Positions 42,113 through 50,746 of a stretch of 64,000 nucleotides of DNA are shown here, piece after piece. The position numbers were made by a program, and so were the translations under genes. This stretch comes from Paenibacillus sp. V4I7. GTDB lineage: Bacteria; Bacillota; Bacilli; Paenibacillales; NBRC-103111. Every line of letters starts with the position of its first letter. The first letter of the stretch is position 1. Where the stretch lies: assembly GCF_030817275.1 (NCBI RefSeq), contig NZ_JAUSZD010000002.1, positions 7,972,501-8,036,500 of the forward strand, written 5' to 3'. The notes beneath the pieces are model-generated. The model made no database searches, was not told the origin of the DNA, and worked only from the letters and a program-made list of their open reading frames with translations.

Positions 42113-43360
42113 ATGAAGCGTTTTTACACAATACTCATTATCGTATTTGGTGTGTATGCATGTGCCATGAGTTTATACTTGCTGAAGGGAGACTTGTTTC
42201 AAATTCCGCATACACTCACCGGAACAATAGCTGATCCACATACCTTCATGACTAATCAGGAAATCGAAAAGTCCGAGTCCTTGTCACGTATTCGTTCGCT
42301 GGCCTTTTTCGTAAGTTCACCTATGCAAATGGGATTGCTAGTTGTTCTACTTGGCAGCGCCGTTCGGATTCGAAATGGGACGGAGAGATGGTTTCACCGC
42401 TCTTGGCTGCAAACGATTGCTTTTTTGCTGATTTTTACCTTACTAATGGACGTGCTGTTTCTGCCAATTGATTTCTTTTTATTTCGAGTGGACCATGCTT
42501 ATGGCATATCGAATGAGACTCTGGCCATGTTCTGGGGCGATCATGGCAAAGATTTTTTGATTAACGGATTAGGAACGATCGTGATGGTTGGGCTATTCAG
42601 GTGGGTAATAAGACGCAGTCCAGGAAGTTGGTGGCTCTGGTTTTGGTTGGCTTCCATCCCACTTATTTTGTTTGTTACGTTTATCCAACCCGTCGTGCTT
42701 GATCCGCTTTACAATGACTTTAAACCTCTTCAGAATCAAGAACTTAAAGCTCAAATTCTTCATCTCGCAGCCCAGTCGCATATTCCAACTGATCAGGTTT
42801 ACGAGGTCAACATGTCAGAGCGGACGAATGCCATCAATGCTTATGTGAATGGAATCGGAGGCAACGCGCGAATTGTTCTATGGGATACGATTCTGAAGAA
42901 GCTGCAGTCAAGGGAAATTTTGACAGTAATGGCTCACGAAATGGGACATTATATCGAGAAGCATATTTACTGGGGGATCGCTTATGGCGTCTTACTCAGC
43001 TTTGTTGGCCTCTGGCTTACTTTTCATGCTTATCGTTTCTTTATCACACGTTGGGGTTCGCTTTGGGGAATCCGCGGAGAACGAGATTTGGCTGCTTTGC
43101 CTGTACTGCTTCTGATTGTAACATGGATGAATTTCGCCTCTGCACCTGTGCAGAATGTGTTCTCACGAATTCTTGAACATCGAGCAGACATCTATTCGAT
43201 GAAAATGACAGGAGACGGCAACTCGGCCATCCAAGCTTTTCAAAAGATTGCCAAAGAAAATTTGAGCCCCGTTACACAACCGAAGCTCGTACAATGGTTT
43301 CGAGGTTCACATCCTACCATTATTCAAAGGATTGAGTATTTTAAACAATTTTCAAAATGA
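42113..43360 (+). CDS. M48 family CAAX-type (Ste24-like) membrane protease
   Basis: A 415-aa integral membrane zinc protease with N-terminal helices (about 5-25, 65-85, 98-122 and 145-200) and the zinc motif HEMGH in VMAHEMGHYIEKH. The third ligand Glu lies downstream in RILEHRADIYSMKMTG. Length and layout match bacterial Ste24/CaaX-like proteases, which act in membrane protein quality control. GGAGGAG precedes the start. HflK/HflC follow on the same strand about 110 bp later, and they share that quality-control theme. Confidence 0.9.
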   Translation: MKRFYTILIIVFGVYACAMSLYLLKGDLFQIPHTLTGTIADPHTFMTNQEIEKSESLSRIRSLAFFVSSPMQMGLLVVLLGSAVRIRNGTERWFHRSWLQTIAFLLIFTLLMDVLFLPIDFFLFRVDHAYGISNETLAMFWGDHGKDFLINGLGTIVMVGLFRWVIRRSPGSWWLWFWLASIPLILFVTFIQPVVLDPLYNDFKPLQNQELKAQILHLAAQSHIPTDQVYEVNMSERTNAINAYVNGIGGNARIVLWDTILKKLQSREILTVMAHEMGHYIEKHIYWGIAYGVLLSFVGLWLTFHAYRFFITRWGSLWGIRGERDLAALPVLLLIVTWMNFASAPVQNVFSRILEHRADIYSMKMTGDGNSAIQAFQKIAKENLSPVTQPKLVQWFRGSHPTIIQRIEYFKQFSK

Positions 43361-43468
43361 ACTGGAGAGGTTATCGGAATCAACTGCCTGTGTGTCACAT
43401 GTTCTTGAAACCCTTCACAGCTAATCCCGTATCACTTAGAAGGACGAAAATTGTAAAGGGGTGTTACT

Positions 43469-44470
43469 TTGGAAGTTTTTGAAGGTAGAAGTGTACCTAA
43501 CCGGCCCGGAGGGCTGCCTCCGGGCGTGGTATCGAAGATTGTTGCCGGAATTGTCATCGTCATAGTTTTAATGGTTGGAATGTCTATGTTTTATACCGTC
43601 CAGGAACATGAAAAGGCGGCTATTTTAACCTTTGGGAAATATAGTGGTGAAACGGAAGCTGGGCTTCATTTTAAGCTGCCTTATCCGATCCAGCAGGTTA
43701 TCGTATTGCCGGCGAAGAAGACGCAGCGTATCCAGATTGGCTTTAGAGAAACGAATGGCAAAGTCAATCCCGTTGAAGAAGAATCGTTGATGATCACGGG
43801 CGACGAGAACATTTTATCTGCGGATGCGGTGGTGGAGTGGAATATCAGCAATATGCAAAACTATTTATACAATATCGATGAAGCCGAACTGTTCCTGCGT
43901 AACTCTGCAAGTGCGGCGATTCGCTCGGTCATCGGCTCGACATCACTTGATTTTGCGATTACGGAAGGAAAAACGGAAGTGCAGGGCAAGGTAAAAGAGC
44001 GGCTGATTGAGATGCAGGCCAAATATGAAACAGGGATCCATATACTCGACCTGAAGTTCCAGGATATTGAACCGCCGGCGGGGGATGTTCAGACTGCCTT
44101 TAAGGATGTTACAAACGCTCGGGAAGAGAAAAGTACGAAAATTAACGTAGCCATGAAGTACGAGAATGATATCCTTCCGAGGGAGAGAGGGAACGCGCAG
44201 GCACTAATTGAAAACGCTGAAGCACAGAAGAAGTCCAGGATTTTGAATGCACAAGGGGATGTTGCAAAGTTTAATGCCATCCATACGGAGTATGTAAATA
44301 ATAAATCTGTTACTGAAAGCAGACTTGTGATAGAGACTTTAGAGAAGATTTTACCGTCTGCGAAAATTTTTATAAGCGATAGCTCGGGAGAAACAGTAAA
44401 ATATTTACCGATCAATGAGCTGCTGCGTAATCCTGCGTCCGGACAGACACAAGGGGGGGCGGCGAAATGA
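43469..44470 (+). CDS. hflK: HflK, SPFH-domain protease modulator
   Basis: A 333-aa SPFH/prohibitin-family protein. One membrane helix (about 20-45) follows a Pro/Gly-rich N-terminus, then an SPFH domain (VQEHEKAAILTFGKYSGETE) and a coiled-coil region (about 210-285). With HflC it forms a large membrane cage that controls FtsH. The TTG start at 43469 follows AAAGGGGTG. The stop overlaps the hflC start (ATGA). Confidence 0.92.
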   Translation: MEVFEGRSVPNRPGGLPPGVVSKIVAGIVIVIVLMVGMSMFYTVQEHEKAAILTFGKYSGETEAGLHFKLPYPIQQVIVLPAKKTQRIQIGFRETNGKVNPVEEESLMITGDENILSADAVVEWNISNMQNYLYNIDEAELFLRNSASAAIRSVIGSTSLDFAITEGKTEVQGKVKERLIEMQAKYETGIHILDLKFQDIEPPAGDVQTAFKDVTNAREEKSTKINVAMKYENDILPRERGNAQALIENAEAQKKSRILNAQGDVAKFNAIHTEYVNNKSVTESRLVIETLEKILPSAKIFISDSSGETVKYLPINELLRNPASGQTQGGAAK

Positions 44471-45339
44471 GCAAAGAGAGAAAATGGATTTTACCGCTCA
44501 TTGTGACAGGAGTTATAGCCTTTTTTTCCTTGATTTCGCTCTTTATTGTGAAGGAAGGGGAATATAAGGTGGTTTTAAAGTTCGGAGAAGCGGTTCGCAT
44601 TAAATCAGAGCCGGGCATTCATATCAAAATTCCTTTTATAGAATCCGTAAAGACGCTTCCGAAATATCAAATGGTATATGACAGCAAACCGACCTCTATT
44701 TTGACAAAGGATAAGAAGCCAATCGAGGTGGATAACTATACCGTATGGAGAATTGTCGATGCACAGCAGTTCCTGCGTACCATTCAGTCTATAACGGGCG
44801 GTGAAGAGCGCATTGACGCGGCTGTCTATAATACTGTAAGGCGGAAATTATCAGAAATAGATTACAGTAATATTATTAGCGAAAACACACAGCGCGGAAA
44901 TTTAAACGATGAGATAACTAAGGAAGTATCCGAACTGATGGAACGCGATAACTACGGTATTAAGATTGTCGACGTGCGTATTAAACGTACGGACCTTCCT
45001 GAATCTAACAAGATGAGCGTTTACAAGCGAATGATTTCCGATCGCCAATCCATTGCTGCCAAGTACTTGTCCGAAGGGGACGAGGAATCGAAGAAAATCA
45101 CATCCAAGGCAGACCGACAAGCCCGTGAGCTTATAGCTCAAGCGGAAGCGGACGCGAAAAAAATTGTTGCCGAGGGGGAGCAGCAGGCTGCGCAAATTTA
45201 TAACGAAGCTTACGGCAAGGATCCCTACTTTTATAATTTTTATCGTACGCTGGATAGCTACTTAGTTTCTTTTAAAGGGGAGCCTGTTATAATGCTGCCG
45301 ATCGATTCACCGTACACGAAAATTTTGCTTGGTAAATAA
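44467..45339 (+). CDS. hflC: HflC, SPFH-domain protease modulator
   Basis: A 290-aa SPFH protein, partner of HflK: an N-terminal membrane helix (about 7-27), FIVKEGEYKVVLKFGEAVR opening the SPFH domain, a YKRMISDRQSIAAKYLSEG helix, and a KADRQARELIAQAEADAKK coiled coil. Length is normal. It is translationally coupled to hflK and closed by the terminator at 45366. Confidence 0.93.
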   Translation: MSKERKWILPLIVTGVIAFFSLISLFIVKEGEYKVVLKFGEAVRIKSEPGIHIKIPFIESVKTLPKYQMVYDSKPTSILTKDKKPIEVDNYTVWRIVDAQQFLRTIQSITGGEERIDAAVYNTVRRKLSEIDYSNIISENTQRGNLNDEITKEVSELMERDNYGIKIVDVRIKRTDLPESNKMSVYKRMISDRQSIAAKYLSEGDEESKKITSKADRQARELIAQAEADAKKIVAEGEQQAAQIYNEAYGKDPYFYNFYRTLDSYLVSFKGEPVIMLPIDSPYTKILLGK

Positions 45340-45365
45340 AAGAATCATGCACAAAGAAAACCATC

Positions 45366-45418
45366 AAAAAAGCACAAAAGGGCATCCAATAAATTTGGAT
45401 ACCTTTTTGTGCTTTTTT
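45366..45418 (+). terminator. Rho-independent terminator after hflC
   Basis: AAAAAAGCACAAAAGG and CCTTTTTGTGCTTTTTT form a long stem with an inner ATCCAA/TTGGAT arm. The A-tract on the left makes it suitable for both directions. Confidence 0.93.
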
Positions 45419-45542
45419 GACCACATAAGAAAGTATAAGTTTTCGGTTCCCGAAAACCGCTTTCTTATTGGCGATAAAACCTACATCTAAACGCGGTCGC
45501 TCATCTTTGAATGGCCTCGATAGAGGTTTTCTCATAAGCCAT

Positions 45543-46688
45543 CTATTCGTTTCTTCTTGTCATTTGCTGCCAAACCGAGCCTTCGGCTGCATGGCCGCCT
45601 TCAATGCGCTCCAAAGCGATTTTCACCTGCATGCGGACCTCGAACTCGGAGTCGTCTGCGGCCGCATGCAAAGCGTCCAGTACGGATTGGTCGCCGACTT
45701 CGTACAAGAAGCGAGCCGCGCGCCAGCGGACAAGCTTGTTGCGGTCTTTGAGCGCCTTAGCCATGGCCGGGGTAGCGGCAGGGTCGCCGATGTCGGACAG
45801 TGTATCGCCTGCAGTCCGCCGAACGGAAGGTGTATCGTCCTCGAGGGCACGATACAGAAAAGGCAGTACCTCGGGTTCCTTGATATCCCCGAGGTATACA
45901 GTTGCCAGTCGCCGGATCGACGTGTTCTCGTCCTGCAGGGCATGGACGAGAAGCGGCAGCGTCTCAAGCGACGGCTGGATCTTTTGAAGCGCTGCGTAGC
46001 GCAGCTTCCAATCGCTGTGGCGCAGCTGCGCTCGGGCTGCACCGGCGTCTTCAGCCCCTGCGGATTCCTCCGTAGCAAGGATCGAAGTCTCCTGCATCGC
46101 GAGGGAGAGCAAGCTTTCGACGCGGGCGTCGTCGTAAGAAGCGTCCAGCTCCTGGACGACTTCGCCCGCGATGTCTCCGAGCTCGCCGTAGCGTACGCCG
46201 AGCTCCTCGAGCTTCCGCTCCTTAATCAGGTTCGGCGATGCCGTTCCTGCGCGAACTGCCGCCTGAGTGAAGCGCTCCGGCATTCCTACGCGAACTTCCT
46301 CTTCGCCAGCGCGTACCCTCACCTGGAGCGGGATACCGCGAAACATCTGCACGAGGACTTGTGCCTCACCGAATGCGGCTTCAGCCGTGGGCTGCTGTTC
46401 CGGAGGCAGGCCTCCGTCTGCAGATGGCTGGGCTTCACCGAAAATCTCACGGGCTCTGGCCAGTATGAACTGCCAGTCCCCCTTAGAGGTCCGGTCTACG
46501 GCAATGAAGTCCGCTGCGTGGAACACACTAATCACACCTTGAATAGCCAGCAAATGCCCAATGCTTTCAGGTGCGTGCATGCTGTTTTCTTTTGTATAGG
46601 TTTTTCGTACACCAGCAGGAAGAGACTCATCCATATTGAGCTTCATCGAATTGGGGCTGGGTGTAGGTTCAATAGATATAATTTTCAA
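45543..46688 (-). CDS. CvfC-like Nfu-N domain / HEAT-repeat protein
   Basis: A 381-aa protein. The N-terminal ~90 residues match the Nfu N-terminal scaffold domain (KIISIEPTPSPNSMKLNM and FHAADFIAVDR). The C-terminal half (about 225-380) is HEAT repeats with an Asp/Arg-rich pattern. This architecture is that of the conserved virulence factor C group of Bacillales, a broad-effect protein of unclear biochemistry. The start is the TTG at 46688 after AAAGGAG; the ORF runs eight codons further without support. The GK-like gene upstream is separated by a terminator. Confidence 0.85.
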   Translation of the reverse strand: MKIISIEPTPSPNSMKLNMDESLPAGVRKTYTKENSMHAPESIGHLLAIQGVISVFHAADFIAVDRTSKGDWQFILARAREIFGEAQPSADGGLPPEQQPTAEAAFGEAQVLVQMFRGIPLQVRVRAGEEEVRVGMPERFTQAAVRAGTASPNLIKERKLEELGVRYGELGDIAGEVVQELDASYDDARVESLLSLAMQETSILATEESAGAEDAGAARAQLRHSDWKLRYAALQKIQPSLETLPLLVHALQDENTSIRRLATVYLGDIKEPEVLPFLYRALEDDTPSVRRTAGDTLSDIGDPAATPAMAKALKDRNKLVRWRAARFLYEVGDQSVLDALHAAADDSEFEVRMQVKIALERIEGGHAAEGSVWQQMTRRNE

Positions 46689-46733
46689 GTGGACAACTCC
46701 TTTATAAAGCATCGTAGCCGCTAACTGTTACGT

Positions 46734-46762
46734 GAAAAGACCCGGACGAAGTTCCGTCCAGG
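46734..46762 (-). terminator. Rho-independent terminator after the guanylate kinase-like gene
   Basis: On the minus strand CCTGGACG / CGTCCGGG pairs around GAACTT and is followed by TCTTTTC. It lies between the two minus-strand genes. Confidence 0.75.
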
Positions 46763-46786
46763 CCTGTTATAGGCAGTTACTGCCGT

Positions 46787-47374
46787 TTAATCTAAATCAA
46801 CTAAATTGCGATTTAAGTACTGATCCAACGTTTTCGTTAAATCAAACACGGTATGCGCTAAATCAACATTCTCAAACACATGATCACATTGATCACGGAA
46901 AGCTAATTCATCTTCGTAATAAGAGAGATACTTCGAAATGATTTCCTCAGAGTCTCCACTTTCTTTCATCCGTTTTTCAAGTTTATCACGCCCGGCATGA
47001 ATGAAGATAAGGACTACGTGATCTCCATAAATCTTTTTGAGGGTTTCGGCGCCAAAGCGGTTCAAGATTAAATAAATGCTGCCGCTAAGCCCGAACATGT
47101 GTTCAATATCTGCACTTTTGATGCCGTACAAATGGTCATTAACCGTACTAATCTCAATGAATTCACCGCCAGCTTGCGCTTTAGCAAACTCGGCAGGAGA
47201 GATAAAGTGATAATCTTGACCATCTTCTTCGGTAGCCTTCGGAGGTCTGGTGGTGTAAGAGATGACCTGCTTCATGCCCAAAGTAGAGCCTGACATTTCT
47301 GCGACCGTCTTACGACCAGCACCGTGAGGACCGGTGAATACAAAAATCATTTCCTTGTCCTTTAATGCGTACAT
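46787..47374 (-). CDS. Guanylate kinase-like protein with altered P-loop
   Basis: A 195-aa protein of the guanylate kinase fold. The GMP site is well kept: SYTTRPPKATEEDGQDYHF and EFIEISTVNDHLYG. The P-loop reads GPHGAGRKT, where a canonical GMP kinase has G-P-S-G-x-G-K-G/S-T: the catalytic Lys is Arg with a Lys next to it. Activity as a true kinase is therefore uncertain; it may bind GMP/GTP or serve as a scaffold. The start follows AAGGAGG. This is not the housekeeping gmk by context, since no remA/rpoZ neighbours are seen. Confidence 0.85.
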   Translation of the reverse strand: MYALKDKEMIFVFTGPHGAGRKTVAEMSGSTLGMKQVISYTTRPPKATEEDGQDYHFISPAEFAKAQAGGEFIEISTVNDHLYGIKSADIEHMFGLSGSIYLILNRFGAETLKKIYGDHVVLIFIHAGRDKLEKRMKESGDSEEIISKYLSYYEDELAFRDQCDHVFENVDLAHTVFDLTKTLDQYLNRNLVDLD

Positions 47375-47531
47375 GGAACATACCTCCTTAATGGGAATTG
47401 TGGGGGGTAAATCCTACGTGCGTGCAACGGTATGAAACGATTTTTGATGAGTAGGATCACTTGCAGCCGTATTTATATTTTACAACGTTCGGGTTATTCG
47501 GTAAAGCCTTGCGTAGAAAGCGCTTCTTTTC

Positions 47532-49583
47532 TTAGCGCTTTCCGCCACGACCACCACCGCGTGGTGCGCTGCCGCGGGATCCGCCTGATTGCCCACCGCG
47601 AGGCGAGCTGGATCTGTCGCCACGCGGCGCTCCGCCGCGTGCTCCAAAGCTGTCACCGCGTGGTGCGCTACTGCGTGCTCCACGCTCGGCACTGTCGCCG
47701 TGTCCGCGTGCCTGGCCGCTGCGTTCGCCGCCAGCTTGACCGCCGCGAGGCGCGCTCGGTCTGTCTCCACGCGGCGCTCCACCGCGAGTCCCAAAGCCTT
47801 CGCCGCGCGGTGCTCCACCGCGAGCTCCAAAGCCCTCGCCACGAGGCGTTGCTGCACCTCGTGCTCCGCGCTCCGCACTGTCGCCACGGCCTTTGCCGCC
47901 GCGAATCGTGCGTGATGCACTTGCAGCGTCGTCACGCCCCGTGCCGGCATACTTGTTATATGGCGAATAAGACTTATCGCCATGTGGAGCAGAACGTCTG
48001 CGCTCTGTACCATCACCGCGACCTGCTGTACGAGGCGCGCGTTCGGCTTCTTCTCCGCCACTCCATGACTTGGTGACGCGTGCTTTAGCTGCATTCATGT
48101 TGTCGCCGCGACCTGGTCCGGCATTCGTTGCTGCTGGGCGCTCCTTATTCTCAGCACGTCCCCATGTATTCGGATTGCGTTCCGAGTTGACCTTCGCAGG
48201 ACGTGGGCCAGTACGTGCACTTCCAGGTGCAGCGGTTCGAGCACCGAACTTATCGCCTCTAGAGGATGAACTTTTCGTTCCATACTGAACGTTGTCTCGA
48301 CCGCCGCGGCTAGCTTCGCGCGCGCCGGATCTTCCACTGCGTCCGCCGCGCTGTTCCGCTGCGCCGTTTCTTTCATTGCGGCCTCCGCGTGATTGCCCAC
48401 CGCTGCTTCTGCGTGCGGAACCTCTGCCATCCGTGTCAACATATTCCTCAGAGTTGGAACGAACACGTCTTTGCTGTTGTTCCGGACTTCTCAAAGACAT
48501 ACGAATCCCTTTTTCGATCAATTCAATGGTAGGCATATCTCGCTGCGTAGCAAAAGTAACAGCTACACCTGATTCTCCAGCACGGCCAGTTCGGCCAATA
48601 CGGTGAATGTAGCTCTCGGCATCTTGCGGGACATCATAATTGAAAATATGAGTGACGCCTTCAACATCTAAGCCACGAGCTGCGATATCTGTTGCTACCA
48701 AAAGTTCGATTCGCCCGTCTCTGAAACGCTTCATGACCTGTTCGCGCTTCGCTTGAGACAAATCACCATGAAGCTCATCTGACATTAAGCCGATTTCCTG
48801 CAAAACCTCATTGAGCGCGATAGCCTTAGCTTTCGTACGACAGAAAATCATCGCTAAATAGGGCTTATATTCTTTAATAGCTGCTATCAATGCATCTTGT
48901 TTGTCTCGATCTGTCGTTGGAACTAGGACTTGTTTAATCTCAGTCAAAGTCACTTGTTTACTTTGAATTTTAATTTCCTTAGCTTCTTTCATATAAGCTT
49001 TGGATAGGTTTACGACCTGCTCAGGCATAGTTGCAGAGAAGAGCAGCGTTTGACGATAAGGGGATGTTTGGGCAATGATATCCTTCACTTCATGAAGGAA
49101 GCCCATATGCAGCATTTGATCGGCTTCATCTAATACAAGTATTTTCAATTTATAGAAGTTGATTGAACCGCGGCGAAGGTGATCGAGCAATCTTCCCGGT
49201 GTTCCTACTACTATATGTATGTTACCTTGTAGCTTTCTAAGCTGTTTTTCTACATCTTGCCCGCCATATGCGGCCAAAACCTTTGCTCCTGTAACAGGGA
49301 CAAGGTTTTTCAGCTCATTGCTTATTTGAATAGCTAATTCACGTGTCGGTGTCAATATAAGTGCTTGGACATCTGGGCTTTCTACATCAATTGTTTCTAA
49401 TATAGGAAGTACAAAGGCAAGGGTTTTACCTGTACCTGTTTGTGCTTGTGCGATAACATCTGTACCTTTTAATAAAACAGGAATCGCTTCTTTTTGAATG
49501 GGGGTCGGATCTACGACTCCTCCAGATTGTAATACGTGTACAAGACTTTCTCTAATACCTAATGAGGCAAATCCATTTGACAT
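47532..49583 (-). CDS. DEAD-box RNA helicase with long RGG-type tail (CshA-like)
   Basis: A 683-aa helicase. The core (about 1-370) has the Q motif region, AQTGTGKT (motif I), PTRELA (Ia), VLDEADQML (II), SATMP (III), and HRIGRTGRAG (VI). The 300-residue tail is low-complexity, rich in Arg/Gly/Ser/Ala, with repeated GARGGAPRGE-like units, suited to RNA binding and condensate formation. Typical CshA proteins are about 490-530 aa, so this tail is long. The ATG at 49583 has only a distant AAGGGAG (14 bases). A palindromic repeat lies in its promoter region at 49617. Confidence 0.93.
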   Translation of the reverse strand: MSNGFASLGIRESLVHVLQSGGVVDPTPIQKEAIPVLLKGTDVIAQAQTGTGKTLAFVLPILETIDVESPDVQALILTPTRELAIQISNELKNLVPVTGAKVLAAYGGQDVEKQLRKLQGNIHIVVGTPGRLLDHLRRGSINFYKLKILVLDEADQMLHMGFLHEVKDIIAQTSPYRQTLLFSATMPEQVVNLSKAYMKEAKEIKIQSKQVTLTEIKQVLVPTTDRDKQDALIAAIKEYKPYLAMIFCRTKAKAIALNEVLQEIGLMSDELHGDLSQAKREQVMKRFRDGRIELLVATDIAARGLDVEGVTHIFNYDVPQDAESYIHRIGRTGRAGESGVAVTFATQRDMPTIELIEKGIRMSLRSPEQQQRRVRSNSEEYVDTDGRGSARRSSGGQSRGGRNERNGAAEQRGGRSGRSGAREASRGGRDNVQYGTKSSSSRGDKFGARTAAPGSARTGPRPAKVNSERNPNTWGRAENKERPAATNAGPGRGDNMNAAKARVTKSWSGGEEAERAPRTAGRGDGTERRRSAPHGDKSYSPYNKYAGTGRDDAASASRTIRGGKGRGDSAERGARGAATPRGEGFGARGGAPRGEGFGTRGGAPRGDRPSAPRGGQAGGERSGQARGHGDSAERGARSSAPRGDSFGARGGAPRGDRSSSPRGGQSGGSRGSAPRGGGRGGKR

Positions 49584-49616
49584 GGTTAATTGGCCAGCTC
49601 CCTTTTTTCTACTACT

Positions 49617-49654
49617 TAATATAGGGATCTTTGGTCATAGACCAAAGTCTCTCC
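49617..49654 (-). repeat. Inverted third copy of the palindromic element seen at 34084-34157
   Basis: Read on the minus strand: GAGAGACTTTGGTC-TAT-GACCAAAGATCCCT then ATATTA, the same order of blocks as at 34121-34157. The dyad CTTTGGTC / GACCAAAG is perfect here. It is placed about 35 bp before the helicase start, so it lies in that gene's leader or promoter. Confidence 0.8.
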
Positions 49655-49782
49655 TTGTTAAAGACGATCCCCTCATTGTACAGGAATGCCAGACAAATGA
49701 AAACAGGAGCCGACCAACAAGGAGTAATTACTACATTATATATAGAAGAAATTTTGCTTAATTCATGAAATGTGCTGCGACA

Positions 49783-50469
49783 TTAGTCTTCAGGCAACAC
49801 TTGCGCTGTACCGAAAATACGAGTAACTGTTTGATTGAAATCAGTTAATAACGGCATGAGCGAATGGCCTTTCCAGCTTTCTTGGGCATAGTTGTTCATT
49901 TTATTAAGGAAATCACGGTTTGCCGAAATATATACATCCATGATGTTCGGTTGCAGCGTACGAATTTTCTCGGCCATGGCTTGCTTGAATCGGTGAGAAA
50001 GCATATCATGATGCACGGCGGTTTCATAATTATTGTAGCCATTGTTCAGATCGTTGGATGGCAGGTAATCATTGAATGGCGCATTATCATTATAAAAACC
50101 TTTGCTAGTACCCTGATTATTCGTCTCTCTGGTGGTACCCTTGGTACCTACAGCACTGCTATCAATCATTAGAGCTACGTAGGCATTCTGATCTGTAGTC
50201 ATAACGATGGCAGTATTAACCCCATTCATGGCATGTAATTGATTAGAAAGAAATTGACTGTATTCGAGCTTCGTATTGTTGTGTGTAACAGGCCCATAGA
50301 GCTGTTGGGTTTGGTAAGATCGCTCTGTTTCCTCCGTTTTTTCGACAGGGGCGCCAAAATTCGTGTGATCGGGACTTTTTCCATATTCTCTTCCTTTCTC
50401 TGCACAACCGCTAATTGTCAGCAGGAGGAATATCATTCCACAAATCGGAAAACCTAACTTCCTGAGCAT
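49783..50469 (-). CDS. YhcN/YlaJ family sporulation-type lipoprotein
   Basis: A 228-aa lipoprotein: N-terminal hydrophobic helix and lipobox ending LTISGC near residue 22. An Asn-rich linker follows, with the YhcN/YlaJ core around LHAMNGVNTAIVMTTDQNAYVAL and a C-terminal HRFKQAMAEKIRTLQPNIMDVYISAN. Family members are found in spores or spore membranes. The ATG at 50469 with GGGAGG at nine bases is preferred to the TTG just before it. Confidence 0.88.
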   Translation of the reverse strand: MLRKLGFPICGMIFLLLTISGCAEKGREYGKSPDHTNFGAPVEKTEETERSYQTQQLYGPVTHNNTKLEYSQFLSNQLHAMNGVNTAIVMTTDQNAYVALMIDSSAVGTKGTTRETNNQGTSKGFYNDNAPFNDYLPSNDLNNGYNNYETAVHHDMLSHRFKQAMAEKIRTLQPNIMDVYISANRDFLNKMNNYAQESWKGHSLMPLLTDFNQTVTRIFGTAQVLPED

Positions 50470-50649
50470 CAAAAGAGACCTCCCATATTCGTTGTAATGT
50501 TTATAGGATGGGATGTTTCTGCGCTTTTATTCGTGTTCACAAATAAAGGCTTTTATGCATAAAGAGGCGGGTGTATGGAAATAACCATGGAGGGAAAATA
50601 TATCGCTACAGTGCGGTTTAAGAACAATTTGTGAACTTCCCTCCAGCGA

Positions 50650-50678
50650 TTGACAAAAACTTTTCACGAATTTATAGT
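50650..50678 (+). promoter_or_regulatory. Sigma-A promoter of the ctaCDEF operon
   Basis: A perfect TTGACA and TATAGT, 17 bp apart, 69 bp before the ctaC start. Confidence 0.8.
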
Positions 50679-50746
50679 TAATAAAGTGAATTGACATGGG
50701 CATGGCCTTCGTGGTAAAAATATTGTTTTAAAGTGGGGTTGATACA

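Noticed and set aside
45468..46724. A 418-residue plus-strand frame over the CvfC-like gene
   Set aside because: It is antisense to a recognised HEAT-repeat protein, is Cys/Arg/Leu-rich, has no ribosome site, and is explained by the GC-rich codon use of the real gene.
47432..48288. Several frames on both strands over the helicase tail
   Set aside because: They come from the repetitive GC-rich RGG-coding DNA; only the helicase frame matches a known protein.
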